The translations under genes were made by a program, and so were the position numbers. The notes under the pieces are model-generated. The model searched no databases and had not been told where the DNA came from. It saw only the letters and a program-made list of their open reading frames with translations. Below are positions 22,001 through 29,844 of a DNA stretch of 64,000 nucleotides, in pieces. The stretch is from Ruania halotolerans (GTDB lineage: Bacteria; Actinomycetota; Actinomycetes; Actinomycetales; Beutenbergiaceae), in contig NZ_CP088017.1 in the NCBI RefSeq assembly GCF_021049285.1, positions 2,367,380 through 2,431,379 on the forward strand, written 5' to 3'. Within the stretch, counting starts at the first letter, position 1. Every line of letters starts with the position of its first letter.

Positions 22001-25000
22001 ACCGTGCAGATCGCTCACGTGGTAGGTGACCAGGTGCTCTCCGACGCTGGAGGGCGCGAGGAAGGTCAGTTTGCCTTCACGTACGCGCACATCCTCGATG
22101 GCGCTCTCGGAGACGGCGGGATCGTCGAACGTCAACAGATCACCATCGGGATCGGTGTCGTTCGCGAGGACGTCCACCTCGATCGGCCGCTCCGGCGGCA
22201 CAGTGATCTCGTCGTTGACGGCCACCGGGGATCGGTTCTCCGCCGGGGGCGGGATCACCCCGACCAGGACCTTCGCCTCGGCGATGGCCCCCATCCGATC
22301 GCGCACACTGTAGGTGAACTCGTCCGGGCCGGCTGAGTCAGTGAACGCCTGATAGTCGATGTAGGAAGGTCCGACCTCGACGATCCGGCCCAACGCCGGC
22401 GGTTCGTCCACGCCGAGCAGTTGTACGGAGTCACCGTCCGGGTCGATCCCATACAGCTCGATGGGGATCCGGATCCGCTCCCCGGAGAAGGCACGAGTGT
22501 CCACATCGCGCGGCTCCGGTGGCGTGTTCGCATCCTCGGCGCGAGCCTGCACGTACACCCGGATCGTGGCGGAGTCCTGCCTGCCGTACTCATCGGTGAT
22601 GGAGTACACCGCGGTGAACGTGCCCGCCTCGTCCGGGGCCTGGTAGCGGATCACCTCACCAGCGGTGAACATCAAGCCGTCCTGAGGTTCTTCCGAGAGC
22701 TGGGGATCGAGGGAGAACTCAAAACCGTTCGGGTGCGTGTCATTGCTGAGCACCGGGATGGTCACGTGGTCGCCGGCACGCACCCGCGTCTCATCCGGTA
22801 CAGCAACTGGTGCTCGGGTGCCGCTCTCGGTGTCCATTGGCTGCACCAGCACCTCACCCACAGCCGAGCGGGTGCCGTTGGAGACGGTGTACTCGATGGT
22901 GACCGGTTCGGTCAGGGTGCGGTCGGAACTGATCCGCAGGATCCGGTGCTCCAGCACCGCCACGCGCAGGCCGTATCCGGAGGGCACCTCGATCTGCTGG
23001 ACGCCCAGCACACCGCCGGCCGGATCCTCATCGTTGGCGAGCACATCCACGAGAGTGGTGCCCCCCGGCGGGAGGAAGGCCGTGTCCGTGGCGGCAATCG
23101 GATCCAGGTTCTCGGGTGCGAGCACGCGGACCCGGATCAGGCCGGTGGCGGAGAGACCATCATCATCGGCCACCACGTAGAGCAGGTAGTAGTCGCCGGC
23201 GGAGGACGCACTGAACGTGAAGGTGGAATCGTGTTGACGCACGGTCGCGCCCTCCACGGACTGCACGTTGGCGAGCCGCAGCGGCCGGTCATTGGGATCG
23301 TGATCGTTGGCGATCGGGTCGATCTCGATCGACTGATCCACGAACGTGGTGGCGTAGTCGAACACGGCGGTGGGCGGCTGGGCAGCGTCCGGAAGCACCT
23401 CTACATCGATCTGGATCTCGGTGCTCGCCTGCCCGTCGGTGACCTCAAGGAAAACCGACTTGGTGCCCGTGGACCCACCTGGATCGGTGATCGAGACGAG
23501 ACCGTCAGGCTGAGGCCGCACCTGCAGGCCGGCAGCGTCAGTGGTGCCCGCCACGTAGATCGCGTCCCCGTCGGGGTCGATGACATCGTCGATGACGTTC
23601 ACCTCGACCGATTCACCGGCGGCGATCTGGGTGGTGATCTCCTTGAGTTGCTCCGGCGGGTTGTTCGTCCCCGGCGGGACCACGTCCAACCGGACGGCGG
23701 CCTCGTCAGTGCCACCTCGTCCGTCGTCAGCCATGTACTGGAACGAGGCGCGGCCGCTCGCGGTGGGGCTGACCCGGATCTGCAGGGCACGTCCGCCGTG
23801 GACCGCTTCCACCGTTCCGAAGGACTCCGGGATGTTCTCGCTCACTGAGGCGGTGAGCAGGTCACCGTCGGCATCGGAATCGTTGTGCAGCACGGGAAGA
23901 ACCACGATGCGTCCGGCGCGCACACCGAACTGGTCATCGACGGCCACCGGCGGGCGGTTCTCTGCCTCCCGGTCGAGTTCAACCTCGCGCTCCTCGAGGT
24001 CCTGAGATTCCTCTTCTTCCTGCTCGTCCTCGTCCGTCGGCGGGGTGGCGTCCTCCCAGTTGTCCACCAGGATCAGCGCATCCTCGACCATCCAGGAGTT
24101 CCCGGTGGAGAGTTCGTTGAGCACCACATAGGTGCGATTCACCCGGAAGGCCAGATCCCCGCCCGTGGCGCCTGGGACATCCAACGTCTCCGGCATCGCG
24201 TCACCGCACTGGCGCAGGTAACCGGAGGGTCCACCGGCCCACGCACTGTGGACGCATCCCGCCACCTGCACCGGCTGTGCCGGTGCGCCGGCTGCGGGTG
24301 AGGGGTGCATCACCGGGTCCGAGCCGTCCAGGGGCACTGTCACCAGCGCGTCGGTCGTGGCCAGCGCCACTTTGCTGCCGCCCGTGCTGGGCGCCTGCAG
24401 CCGCGCCGAAGCACCGTCGACGCCCAGATCGGTCAAGGAGATCGGCTCCTCGCCCGGGCGGACCAGGGTGAGCTCGTCGGTGGTGGGTTCATAGGTGAGC
24501 GCGACCGGTTCGTTCCCGACCACGGTCAACTGAGTCGTGGCGTCGGTGAACAGGGCCGGATCGATCTCGAGGACCTCCGGCTCCTCCCGATTGCCCGGGG
24601 CGAAGCTGAGCAGTTCGCCATCGGCGGCGTTCAGCCCATAGGCCGTTCCGTCGTCGGCGATCGCCTGGGCCGCACCGGCCCCCAGCACGGCCTGAGGGTC
24701 CTCGCCGGCCTCACTGAGCACATTCAACTGATCCAGGCCCAGCACTCGCCATTCACCGGTCTCCTCGACGAGTACACCCACGGTGTTGTCACCGAGTTGG
24801 ACGTCCGAGCCGGTGGGCAGCGGGACGGCCGAGCCACGTACTGCGACGGACACCGGGTCCACCTGCTGCAGCGTGCTCCCAGCACGGTCACGGATGAGCA
24901 CGGTGTCCTCGCGCTGGAGGAGGTCGACATCCTGGCTCAGCGCGGCCAGCGTGGCGTCGATCTCCTCGACCGGGTAGTTCAACCGACCGACGAGGATGGA

Positions 25001-25165
25001 CTCATTGTTCGAGACCCAGACGCCACCGTCATTGAGATCGACGTCAGCAGTGGCGACGCCCTCGTAGTTCAGGCTGAGGGCCACCACCGTGCCGAGGACG
25101 AGCGACATCACGGTGGTGCTGGCCACGGTGCGCTTGTTGCGGCGCAGGCCAGCCTTCCAGCTCAC
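19046..25165 (-). CDS. Giant exported Ig-like/fibronectin type III repeat protein (2039 residues)
   Basis: Largest gene of the window. An Arg/Lys-rich N-terminus and one hydrophobic helix (about 15-36) form a signal peptide or membrane anchor. Residues 40-370 are beta-strand-rich with repeated short motifs, possibly a propeller. A very acidic linker (about 372-402) follows. Then come about eleven cadherin-like/Big-type modules (about 403-1460), most opening with PPVAVDD-like strands and carrying calcium-type loops such as NDTDPDGD. Five FN3 domains (about 1465-1915, cores like VTLSWTAPEDNG) precede a final Cys-containing module. No LPXTG or C-terminal anchor is seen. GTG start with GGGGAA 6 nt upstream. 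Probable surface adhesin or envelope-spanning scaffold; ligand unknown. Confidence 0.9.
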   Translation of the reverse strand: MSWKAGLRRNKRTVASTTVMSLVLGTVVALSLNYEGVATADVDLNDGGVWVSNNESILVGRLNYPVEEIDATLAALSQDVDLLQREDTVLIRDRAGSTLQQVDPVSVAVRGSAVPLPTGSDVQLGDNTVGVLVEETGEWRVLGLDQLNVLSEAGEDPQAVLGAGAAQAIADDGTAYGLNAADGELLSFAPGNREEPEVLEIDPALFTDATTQLTVVGNEPVALTYEPTTDELTLVRPGEEPISLTDLGVDGASARLQAPSTGGSKVALATTDALVTVPLDGSDPVMHPSPAAGAPAQPVQVAGCVHSAWAGGPSGYLRQCGDAMPETLDVPGATGGDLAFRVNRTYVVLNELSTGNSWMVEDALILVDNWEDATPPTDEDEQEEEESQDLEEREVELDREAENRPPVAVDDQFGVRAGRIVVLPVLHNDSDADGDLLTASVSENIPESFGTVEAVHGGRALQIRVSPTASGRASFQYMADDGRGGTDEAAVRLDVVPPGTNNPPEQLKEITTQIAAGESVEVNVIDDVIDPDGDAIYVAGTTDAAGLQVRPQPDGLVSITDPGGSTGTKSVFLEVTDGQASTEIQIDVEVLPDAAQPPTAVFDYATTFVDQSIEIDPIANDHDPNDRPLRLANVQSVEGATVRQHDSTFTFSASSAGDYYLLYVVADDDGLSATGLIRVRVLAPENLDPIAATDTAFLPPGGTTLVDVLANDEDPAGGVLGVQQIEVPSGYGLRVAVLEHRILRISSDRTLTEPVTIEYTVSNGTRSAVGEVLVQPMDTESGTRAPVAVPDETRVRAGDHVTIPVLSNDTHPNGFEFSLDPQLSEEPQDGLMFTAGEVIRYQAPDEAGTFTAVYSITDEYGRQDSATIRVYVQARAEDANTPPEPRDVDTRAFSGERIRIPIELYGIDPDGDSVQLLGVDEPPALGRIVEVGPSYIDYQAFTDSAGPDEFTYSVRDRMGAIAEAKVLVGVIPPPAENRSPVAVNDEITVPPERPIEVDVLANDTDPDGDLLTFDDPAVSESAIEDVRVREGKLTFLAPSSVGEHLVTYHVSDLHGGTASGLLTVTVDPDSPRLPPVAVDDVVPPAAILERDEVEVDVLANDGDPDGSVESLTVDVPDGQQNARSVDGETVTVTLAPTRQVITYRVTDQDDLSSYAFIDVPGTEDTGPVLRPDTEVIEVLAGESETIEINDYVVALSGQPVQLSDTSGVRATNSDGSSPVVDGDTLQYTSDPNYVGPATLTFEVTDAEDINDNDILTSVLTLDILVVSEENQPPRMRDGSLEAEQGGESVSLDIARLAEDPDGRSTDLSYRIAEEASGFDASLDGYILTASAHENTPAGSSVDLVIEVTDGESDPVRAVIVLRATASNRPLIATNSDDVGEVHQGDSVTVPVLANDSNPFPGEPREILSVAMSDGNGSISIDGDQVTLTPAGDFVGRLTATYTVVDVTGEPDRAVEGQITAAVLGVPEAPTIPLVEDVANREVTLSWTAPEDNGAAISGYTVEYGSGSQACPTTTCTITGLSNGTTYTFAVTATNEVGDSPASGSSAEATPDVRPEAPAAPTLTFGDGELDVDWTAPRNEGTPITHYDVQISPADGAGQQQVNGTTLTWDGLRNGQDYTFRVRAINDAPDPGEWSAWSAPEHPSGPPLQPAAPNATRIDDSAGGRLQVSWTAPGDNGDPIQSYELRMYQDGSLAQTFTPGGADSSREVQVENAHDYYFTLVAINRSGDSETSPASREVRSFGAPGQTSGVSAAPTGNDNQATVRYTAPNNNGQAISRYEYSLSGGDAQALPGSGTISVPQDGQSYQVRVRACNTYCGDWSQASANFSTYGPPGRPNVRSSANLREVTFTWEAPDGNGATIERSQYRIRSQPDGGNWGSWSSWSNASPSDRVTRTGGWRESYEIEVRVVNNHGDVGPSSANTRRAEADPNPPPPPDPPRVWVTQGRQINCDSGGSGCRTLQLNWSDIPSADRGSYNVSFSITGDRCGGFSRSGYPENINSANGNTEIGHAGYTPPHFGATCGGTVNLTISPNGGYAQNSSW

Positions 25166-25204
25166 TCGAGTTCCCCGATTCGTCGCCCACCAGATCCGTC
25201 GGTC

Positions 25205-25210
25205 AGTTTA
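25205..25210 (-). promoter_or_regulatory. -10 element candidate for the giant-protein operon
   Basis: TAAACT in the 97-nt gap before the giant gene would place a transcription start near 25198 and a 5'UTR of about 33 nt. No convincing -35 is seen, so this is weak evidence for a separate promoter inside the cluster. Confidence 0.35.
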
Positions 25211-25262
25211 CGGTCTCCGGCGCCATGGTGGGAGGGAGAGAACTGCCCATGCGCATGAAGCG

Positions 25263-25970
25263 TCAATCGGAGCCCTCAGCATGGCGTTCGGCATTGGCCT
25301 CCAGCAGTTCCAGGTCGGCAGCGACGACCAGCCGAGACGCCACCGCGTGCTCCACCAGCCGCGCGCGCCGGTTCACGGCGAGCTGCCCGGGCGCACCGCG
25401 CAGGCCACGCACCCCGAACCGGGCGAGCTTCTCGCAGACATTGTCGAGTTTGCGGTTGAACCGGGTGATCGCCCATCCCAGGCGAGCAGCCGCCTGTGCG
25501 GAGGTAGGGATGGAGGCCGTCGAGCCGCGGCCCCGCAGCACCGGTTCGGCGAGTGCGATGATCAACAACTTCTGAGTCTCGGTCATCGTGACCGGGCCGA
25601 TGGTGGTCTCCCCCACCTGTGTGGTGGAGGGTGAAGAGGCCTCGAAACTCGGCGAATCGCCCACGATGCCGAGTTCATAGGTGGTCGGGCCTGCGGTGAA
25701 CAGCACGGAAGTGTGCGCGAACACCAAGGGAAGCCGGGCCCCCGGGGCCAGCCAAGCCTGCATATTGCCGTCCGAGTCCGCCACGGTCGCTGAGATCCGG
25801 CTTCCGACGTTCTCCAGCCACCAGAGATCGTCGTGGAAGGAGATCGTCAGGAAGCGGCGGTGCAGGTAGGGGTTGTCGTCGATCTCGAGATCACCCTCGC
25901 GGCCGATCTGGAATGTGTGCCCATCGGCAACGTCGAACCATTCCCCACAGAACTCCACCTGGATGTTCAT
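25263..25970 (-). CDS. FHA-like protein with C-terminal helix-turn-helix
   Basis: A 235-residue protein. Residues 1-95 look like an FHA beta-sandwich: FQIGREGDLEIDDNPYLHRRFLTISF keeps the GR of the first loop, but the canonical S-x-x-H and the N of the NGT loop are replaced, so phosphothreonine binding is doubtful. Residues 125-235 are helical and include SAQAAARLGWAITRFNRKLDNVCEKL, a winged-helix/HTH-like segment. The ATG at 25970 has GGAGGAAC upstream. It lies between the kinase and the giant repeat protein, suggesting a DNA-binding or adaptor output of the kinase, but no target site is apparent. Confidence 0.72.
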   Translation of the reverse strand: MNIQVEFCGEWFDVADGHTFQIGREGDLEIDDNPYLHRRFLTISFHDDLWWLENVGSRISATVADSDGNMQAWLAPGARLPLVFAHTSVLFTAGPTTYELGIVGDSPSFEASSPSTTQVGETTIGPVTMTETQKLLIIALAEPVLRGRGSTASIPTSAQAAARLGWAITRFNRKLDNVCEKLARFGVRGLRGAPGQLAVNRRARLVEHAVASRLVVAADLELLEANAERHAEGSD

Positions 25971-25992
25971 CCCTGCGTTCCTCCCTGCCGCC

Positions 25993-27522
25993 TCATACGC
26001 ATTCCTCCGGGCTGTCCGCCGCATCCGAAGTCTGCCTGGTCTCATTGATGCTGAGCACCCGGATGCACACCCGGTCGGCCTCGTCGGTGACCGTCACCGA
26101 GGTCTGATCACCCACCGAGGTCAGGCCCCCTGCCGAGTCCCCTTCGGTCACCTCGTAGGCATACTCCAGGGAGCCATCGTATGCGGGGGCGCGCCACACC
26201 GCGCTGATTTCGGACCCCTCCCGTTCGAGCGTGAGGCCATCCGGCGGGGGCGGCACAGGTAGGGCACTCACGGTCGGCGCCGACGTGGGCTCGGTCGTGG
26301 GGCTGGTCGGGTCGATCGGGTCGCCCGAGTTCAGGGCGCCGTAGGTGATCACCGTCACCGTGGCGGCCACCACGATCGCGGCCGCTCCGGCAATCAAGGC
26401 CGTGCGGGTACGGGTCCGCAGGGGTGTTCCTTGGCGCTCTGGCTCGCCGGGTGCCTGGGCGTCAGGGACGTGAGCGGCGGGCTGCCCGTACCCGGCCGCA
26501 GGTGCGTGTGGCGCGACGTCGGCGACGCCACGCAACCGGGTGGCATCTGCCTGCGCCGACGGCGGACGTTGCGGCACCGTACTGATCGATCGGACACGAG
26601 TCTGATCACCCTCGATCGGATCCGATGACGACCCCATCCAGGAGGTGTCCGGGATGTCCAGGGCAGTCGGCGTCAGGTGCAGTTCCTGCTCCACTTGGTG
26701 GATCGCCCGGGCGAACTCCGCCGCCGAGCCGTACCGCCTGGCCGGATCCTTGGCCATCCCGCGCGCCAGCACCGCCTCCAGGGACGCCGGAACGTCATCA
26801 CGCCCGATCGGTGGCACCCGATCACGTTCGATCCGGGTGATCAGATCCAAGGCAGTGTTGGATTTGCCCGGTAGCTCGAACGGTGAACGCGCAGCCAGCA
26901 GCGTGTAGATCGTGGCAGCCAGCGCATAGACGTCACCAGGAATGCCACGCTGGGCGTCCTCGGCGAAGAACTCCGGAGCCGCCCACGGGATCGACATCCC
27001 AGCCTGCTCACGATCATCAGCCGCACCGGTGCCGGTGGCCACTGAGATGCCGAAGTCGGTGAGCGCTGGCCACCCGTATGCGGTGGTCAGCACGTTCGCA
27101 GGCTTGATGTCCCGGTGCAGAATCCCGGCCCGGTGCGCCGTCTCCACAGCGCCGGCCAGGCGTACCGCAATCCGCAGACTCTCGGCCACGCCGATCCGCT
27201 CGTTGCGGTACCGGACCGAGAGGTTCGGGCGCGGGCAGTACTCCATCACCAGGTACGGACGTCCATCCTCGGTGGTGGCCGCGTGGAAGACCGTCACGAT
27301 CGAGGGGTGCGTGGAGAGCTGGGCCATCAGGTTCGCCTCGGCCGTGAACTGCTCCAGGCCGTCCTCGGTGACGGCGCTCGCGAGCAACGCCTTGACCGCC
27401 ACCTCACGCCGGGGCATGTGCTGGTGGTAGAGGAAGACATCGGCGAACCCGCCGCTGCCGAGTAGACGTTCGTAGGTGTATCCGGGAATGTCCGGGGGGC
27501 GAGAGGGAGGTCGTCGTGTCAC
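25993..27522 (-). CDS. Transmembrane Ser/Thr protein kinase (PknB-like)
   Basis: A 509-residue receptor-type Hanks kinase. Catalytic domain about 13-275: Gly loop LLGSGGFADVF, Lys in VAVKAL, HRDIKPANVL catalytic loop, TDFGIS and APEFF. A Pro/Ala-rich juxtamembrane linker follows, then one membrane helix (about 378-400). The extracellular domain of about 100 residues is fibronectin III-like (LTLEREGSEISAVWRAPAYDG), ending with two Cys. Typical PASTA repeats are absent. The GTG start overlaps the upstream FHA gene stop (GTGA). Along with PP2C and three FHA-type proteins it forms a phosphorylation circuit. The outside FN3-like module resembles those of the giant protein, hinting at contact between them. 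Confidence 0.92.
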   Translation of the reverse strand: MTRRPPSRPPDIPGYTYERLLGSGGFADVFLYHQHMPRREVAVKALLASAVTEDGLEQFTAEANLMAQLSTHPSIVTVFHAATTEDGRPYLVMEYCPRPNLSVRYRNERIGVAESLRIAVRLAGAVETAHRAGILHRDIKPANVLTTAYGWPALTDFGISVATGTGAADDREQAGMSIPWAAPEFFAEDAQRGIPGDVYALAATIYTLLAARSPFELPGKSNTALDLITRIERDRVPPIGRDDVPASLEAVLARGMAKDPARRYGSAAEFARAIHQVEQELHLTPTALDIPDTSWMGSSSDPIEGDQTRVRSISTVPQRPPSAQADATRLRGVADVAPHAPAAGYGQPAAHVPDAQAPGEPERQGTPLRTRTRTALIAGAAAIVVAATVTVITYGALNSGDPIDPTSPTTEPTSAPTVSALPVPPPPDGLTLEREGSEISAVWRAPAYDGSLEYAYEVTEGDSAGGLTSVGDQTSVTVTDEADRVCIRVLSINETRQTSDAADSPEECV

Positions 27523-28940
27523 GTCTGCTGCGCCTGCTCCGGTGCCTCGATGGTGCCGGAGACCCCGTCGCCGAGATCGATGAGGGTGCCGATCGGTACC
27601 GGCACCGCTTCTCCGGCGTGCAGGCGCCTCGGTAGGCCGCCAGGGACCACCACGAGTGTGCCGTTGGTGGAGTTCAGATCGGTGACCAGGAGGTGATCGC
27701 CTTCCACGCGGAGCTCCACGTGCGTGCGGGAGATGTCCTGCTCGGGGCTCGGCACCGTGACCAAGCGGGGCTCCACGTTCACGCCGAATCTGCTGGATTC
27801 GGGCGCGCGCCCGATGAGCACCGGACGATCCAACACGATGCGTGCCCCAGTGGATAGGACCAGCGTTCCCATGGCCGAACCAGGCCCCGTACCGGTGAAG
27901 TCCTCGGCGTCGCCCGGGCCCGGCACGATCGTGGCATCGCGCATGCTCGCGAGATCGGAGACCATCACGGTGGACCCGTCATGGTCTCCCTCGAGACCCG
28001 TCGGGATCGCCGCCGCAGCCTCGGCGCCGGCTGGTGTCTCGCCCGATCTGCGACCACGGATCGGTGCCCGCACCGTGTGATCGTCAATCTCACTGAGGTT
28101 GCCGCCTGCGCCATCGAGATCATCCTCGGCGGCAGGTTCCGGCGCGTGGTGCTGTGCGGCGGGCGCGCCACCTTGCCGGGCAACCTCGGCCACCGCCCAC
28201 GGCACCGAGTCGATGATCCCCGAAGCGGGTTTCGGTGGGACGGCGGGGTGCACCGTGGATTCGGACACGCCCGCCTCAGTGGAGCGCACCTCGTCTGGGT
28301 CGTCCTCAGCGGCGATGGCGACGTGGCCGGCCTCGGATCCGCCGCCCTCCGCCATGTCTGGTTCATCGGTTGCCACGGGCGCGTCAGCGGGTGGGGTGGC
28401 CGGCTGCGCCGGTTCTGTCACCGCTGGTGACGTCTCGGCAGGTGCGCCCGTCAACGATTCTCTCGCGGAACGGCTCCCGCCGGTGGAGCGCTCTTCGGTG
28501 TCCACAATGCCCACCGATTCGGCGGCCACGACGCCGACCGACCAGGGCAGGCCGTCCTCGTCAAGGTGACGGCCGCCGTCGGCGGATCCCGCCTCGAGCC
28601 GGAACGCTCCGGCCGCCAGGACGGCCTCGCGCCACGTGCTCATTCCGCGACCATGCAGTTCCTGATCGGCGCAGACCACCACCACGTCACCGCGTGCCAG
28701 CACCCGGAGCTGAGTTCCGGACCGCTCGACCAGTGCGAAGTCCGCGAGGCTGGTGAGCCCGCCCCCTGCGAGGATCTCCAGCCAGGAGCTGAGCGGACGC
28801 CCGCCGGCCATCGCATCCCACAGCGTGCGCACGTGCACGGTGCTGAACGACGGGTGCAGCAGGGCTGCACCGGCGTCGGTCATGATGGCCGACCACGAGC
28901 CCGGGAGATACCGCGCGTGTGCTTGCGTCATTGCTGTCAT
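27519..28940 (-). CDS. FHA-domain protein
   Basis: A 473-residue cytoplasmic-looking protein. Residues 1-125 form a conserved N-terminal domain (PGSWSAIMTDAGAALLHP, LADFALVERSGTQLRVLARGDVVVV) that I do not recognise as a named family. The middle (about 135-355) is an acidic, Pro/Ala-rich low-complexity linker containing many Thr. The C-terminal FHA domain (about 365-465) is intact: LIGRAPESS, DISRTHVEL and NSTNGT. It binds phosphothreonine, presumably on the kinase or on itself. Its start overlaps the PP2C stop and its stop overlaps the kinase start, giving a tightly coupled PP2C-FHA-kinase module. Confidence 0.85.
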   Translation of the reverse strand: MTAMTQAHARYLPGSWSAIMTDAGAALLHPSFSTVHVRTLWDAMAGGRPLSSWLEILAGGGLTSLADFALVERSGTQLRVLARGDVVVVCADQELHGRGMSTWREAVLAAGAFRLEAGSADGGRHLDEDGLPWSVGVVAAESVGIVDTEERSTGGSRSARESLTGAPAETSPAVTEPAQPATPPADAPVATDEPDMAEGGGSEAGHVAIAAEDDPDEVRSTEAGVSESTVHPAVPPKPASGIIDSVPWAVAEVARQGGAPAAQHHAPEPAAEDDLDGAGGNLSEIDDHTVRAPIRGRRSGETPAGAEAAAAIPTGLEGDHDGSTVMVSDLASMRDATIVPGPGDAEDFTGTGPGSAMGTLVLSTGARIVLDRPVLIGRAPESSRFGVNVEPRLVTVPSPEQDISRTHVELRVEGDHLLVTDLNSTNGTLVVVPGGLPRRLHAGEAVPVPIGTLIDLGDGVSGTIEAPEQAQQT

Positions 28941-29782
28941 GACGATGCATCCCTTCCCTGCGAGAGCCGATTGCCTCTCGGCACGGTATCGGCGACGTCG
29001 TCATCCGCGCGCGCCCGAGGTGCCGTCATCGAGACGTCCGCACCCTCCAGATCGACCACGATCACCGACACGTTGTCCCTGGCGCCGCCCGTGAGCGCGT
29101 CGTTCAGCAGCCGCTCTGCCGCCGCCGTGGCTGCCGGTTCTGCGGCGAGCACGGCCGCAATGGCCGCATCGGTGAGCTCACCGGTCAGACCGTCGCTGCA
29201 GATCACCAGCCGATCCCGGGCCCCGGCGTGCAGTCGCCAGAAGTCGGCCTCGGCGTCGGAATTGGTATCCACGGCGCGCGTGATCACGTTGCGCTGTGGG
29301 TGCTCCCGTGCGGTCACGTGATCGATGGCACCGGATTCGATCAGCTCCTGCACCAGCGAGTGATCGACGCTGATCTGCGTCAGAGTCTCGTCGCTGTAGC
29401 GATAGACCCGCGAATCGCCGACGTTGAATACCAGCCAGAACGGGGCTCCCTCGTGCACGGTGATGAGTGCACCGGCCACGGTGCTGCCCGCCGTCACCGG
29501 CTCAGCCTGCGGCTCGGCCTGACCCTGCAGGGCCGCCCGCATCCGGTTCTGCGCGGTCCGGATCGCCTGCTGGACCTGGTCGGGACGAACTTCCTGGTCC
29601 GGGTCGAACTCGCCGACGAACTCCTCGAATGCGCGCACCACCGCGGCCGAGGCGATTTCGCCGTGGATGTGTCCGCCCATCCCATCGGCCACCAAGAACA
29701 GCGGTGGCCGTGCCAGCACGGCGTCCTCGTTCACGGCACGCCGACCACCCGCGTCGGTCCCGACTCCCCACGCCACCTGCAC
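28937..29782 (-). CDS. PP2C-family Ser/Thr phosphatase
   Basis: A metal-dependent protein phosphatase of about 281 residues, the likely counterpart of the adjacent kinase. Motifs: VNEDAVL (first Asp), LVADGMGGH (metal ligands), NVGDSRVYRY, DHSLVQELIESG, LVICSDGLTGEL, and ARDNVSVIVVDL at the C-terminus. I choose the GTG at 29782 (VQVAWGVGTDAG) since family members begin at this strand and an AGAGGA lies 12 nt upstream; the exact start is uncertain by a few codons. It overlaps the FHA gene by 4 nt and is first in the cluster, following the hydrolase gene by about 60 nt. Confidence 0.92.
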   Translation of the reverse strand: MQVAWGVGTDAGGRRAVNEDAVLARPPLFLVADGMGGHIHGEIASAAVVRAFEEFVGEFDPDQEVRPDQVQQAIRTAQNRMRAALQGQAEPQAEPVTAGSTVAGALITVHEGAPFWLVFNVGDSRVYRYSDETLTQISVDHSLVQELIESGAIDHVTAREHPQRNVITRAVDTNSDAEADFWRLHAGARDRLVICSDGLTGELTDAAIAAVLAAEPAATAAAERLLNDALTGGARDNVSVIVVDLEGADVSMTAPRARADDDVADTVPRGNRLSQGRDASS

Positions 29783-29844
29783 CGGTTCGCCACATCCTCT
29801 CTTCCCCAGGCACCCGGCCCGAGTTCCGCTTGATCCTACGGTGG

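Noticed and set aside
22421-23848. A 475-codon plus-strand frame opposite the giant Ig/FN3 gene
   Set aside because: It is antisense to a continuous repeat protein and has no recognisable domain; long antisense frames are common at this GC content.
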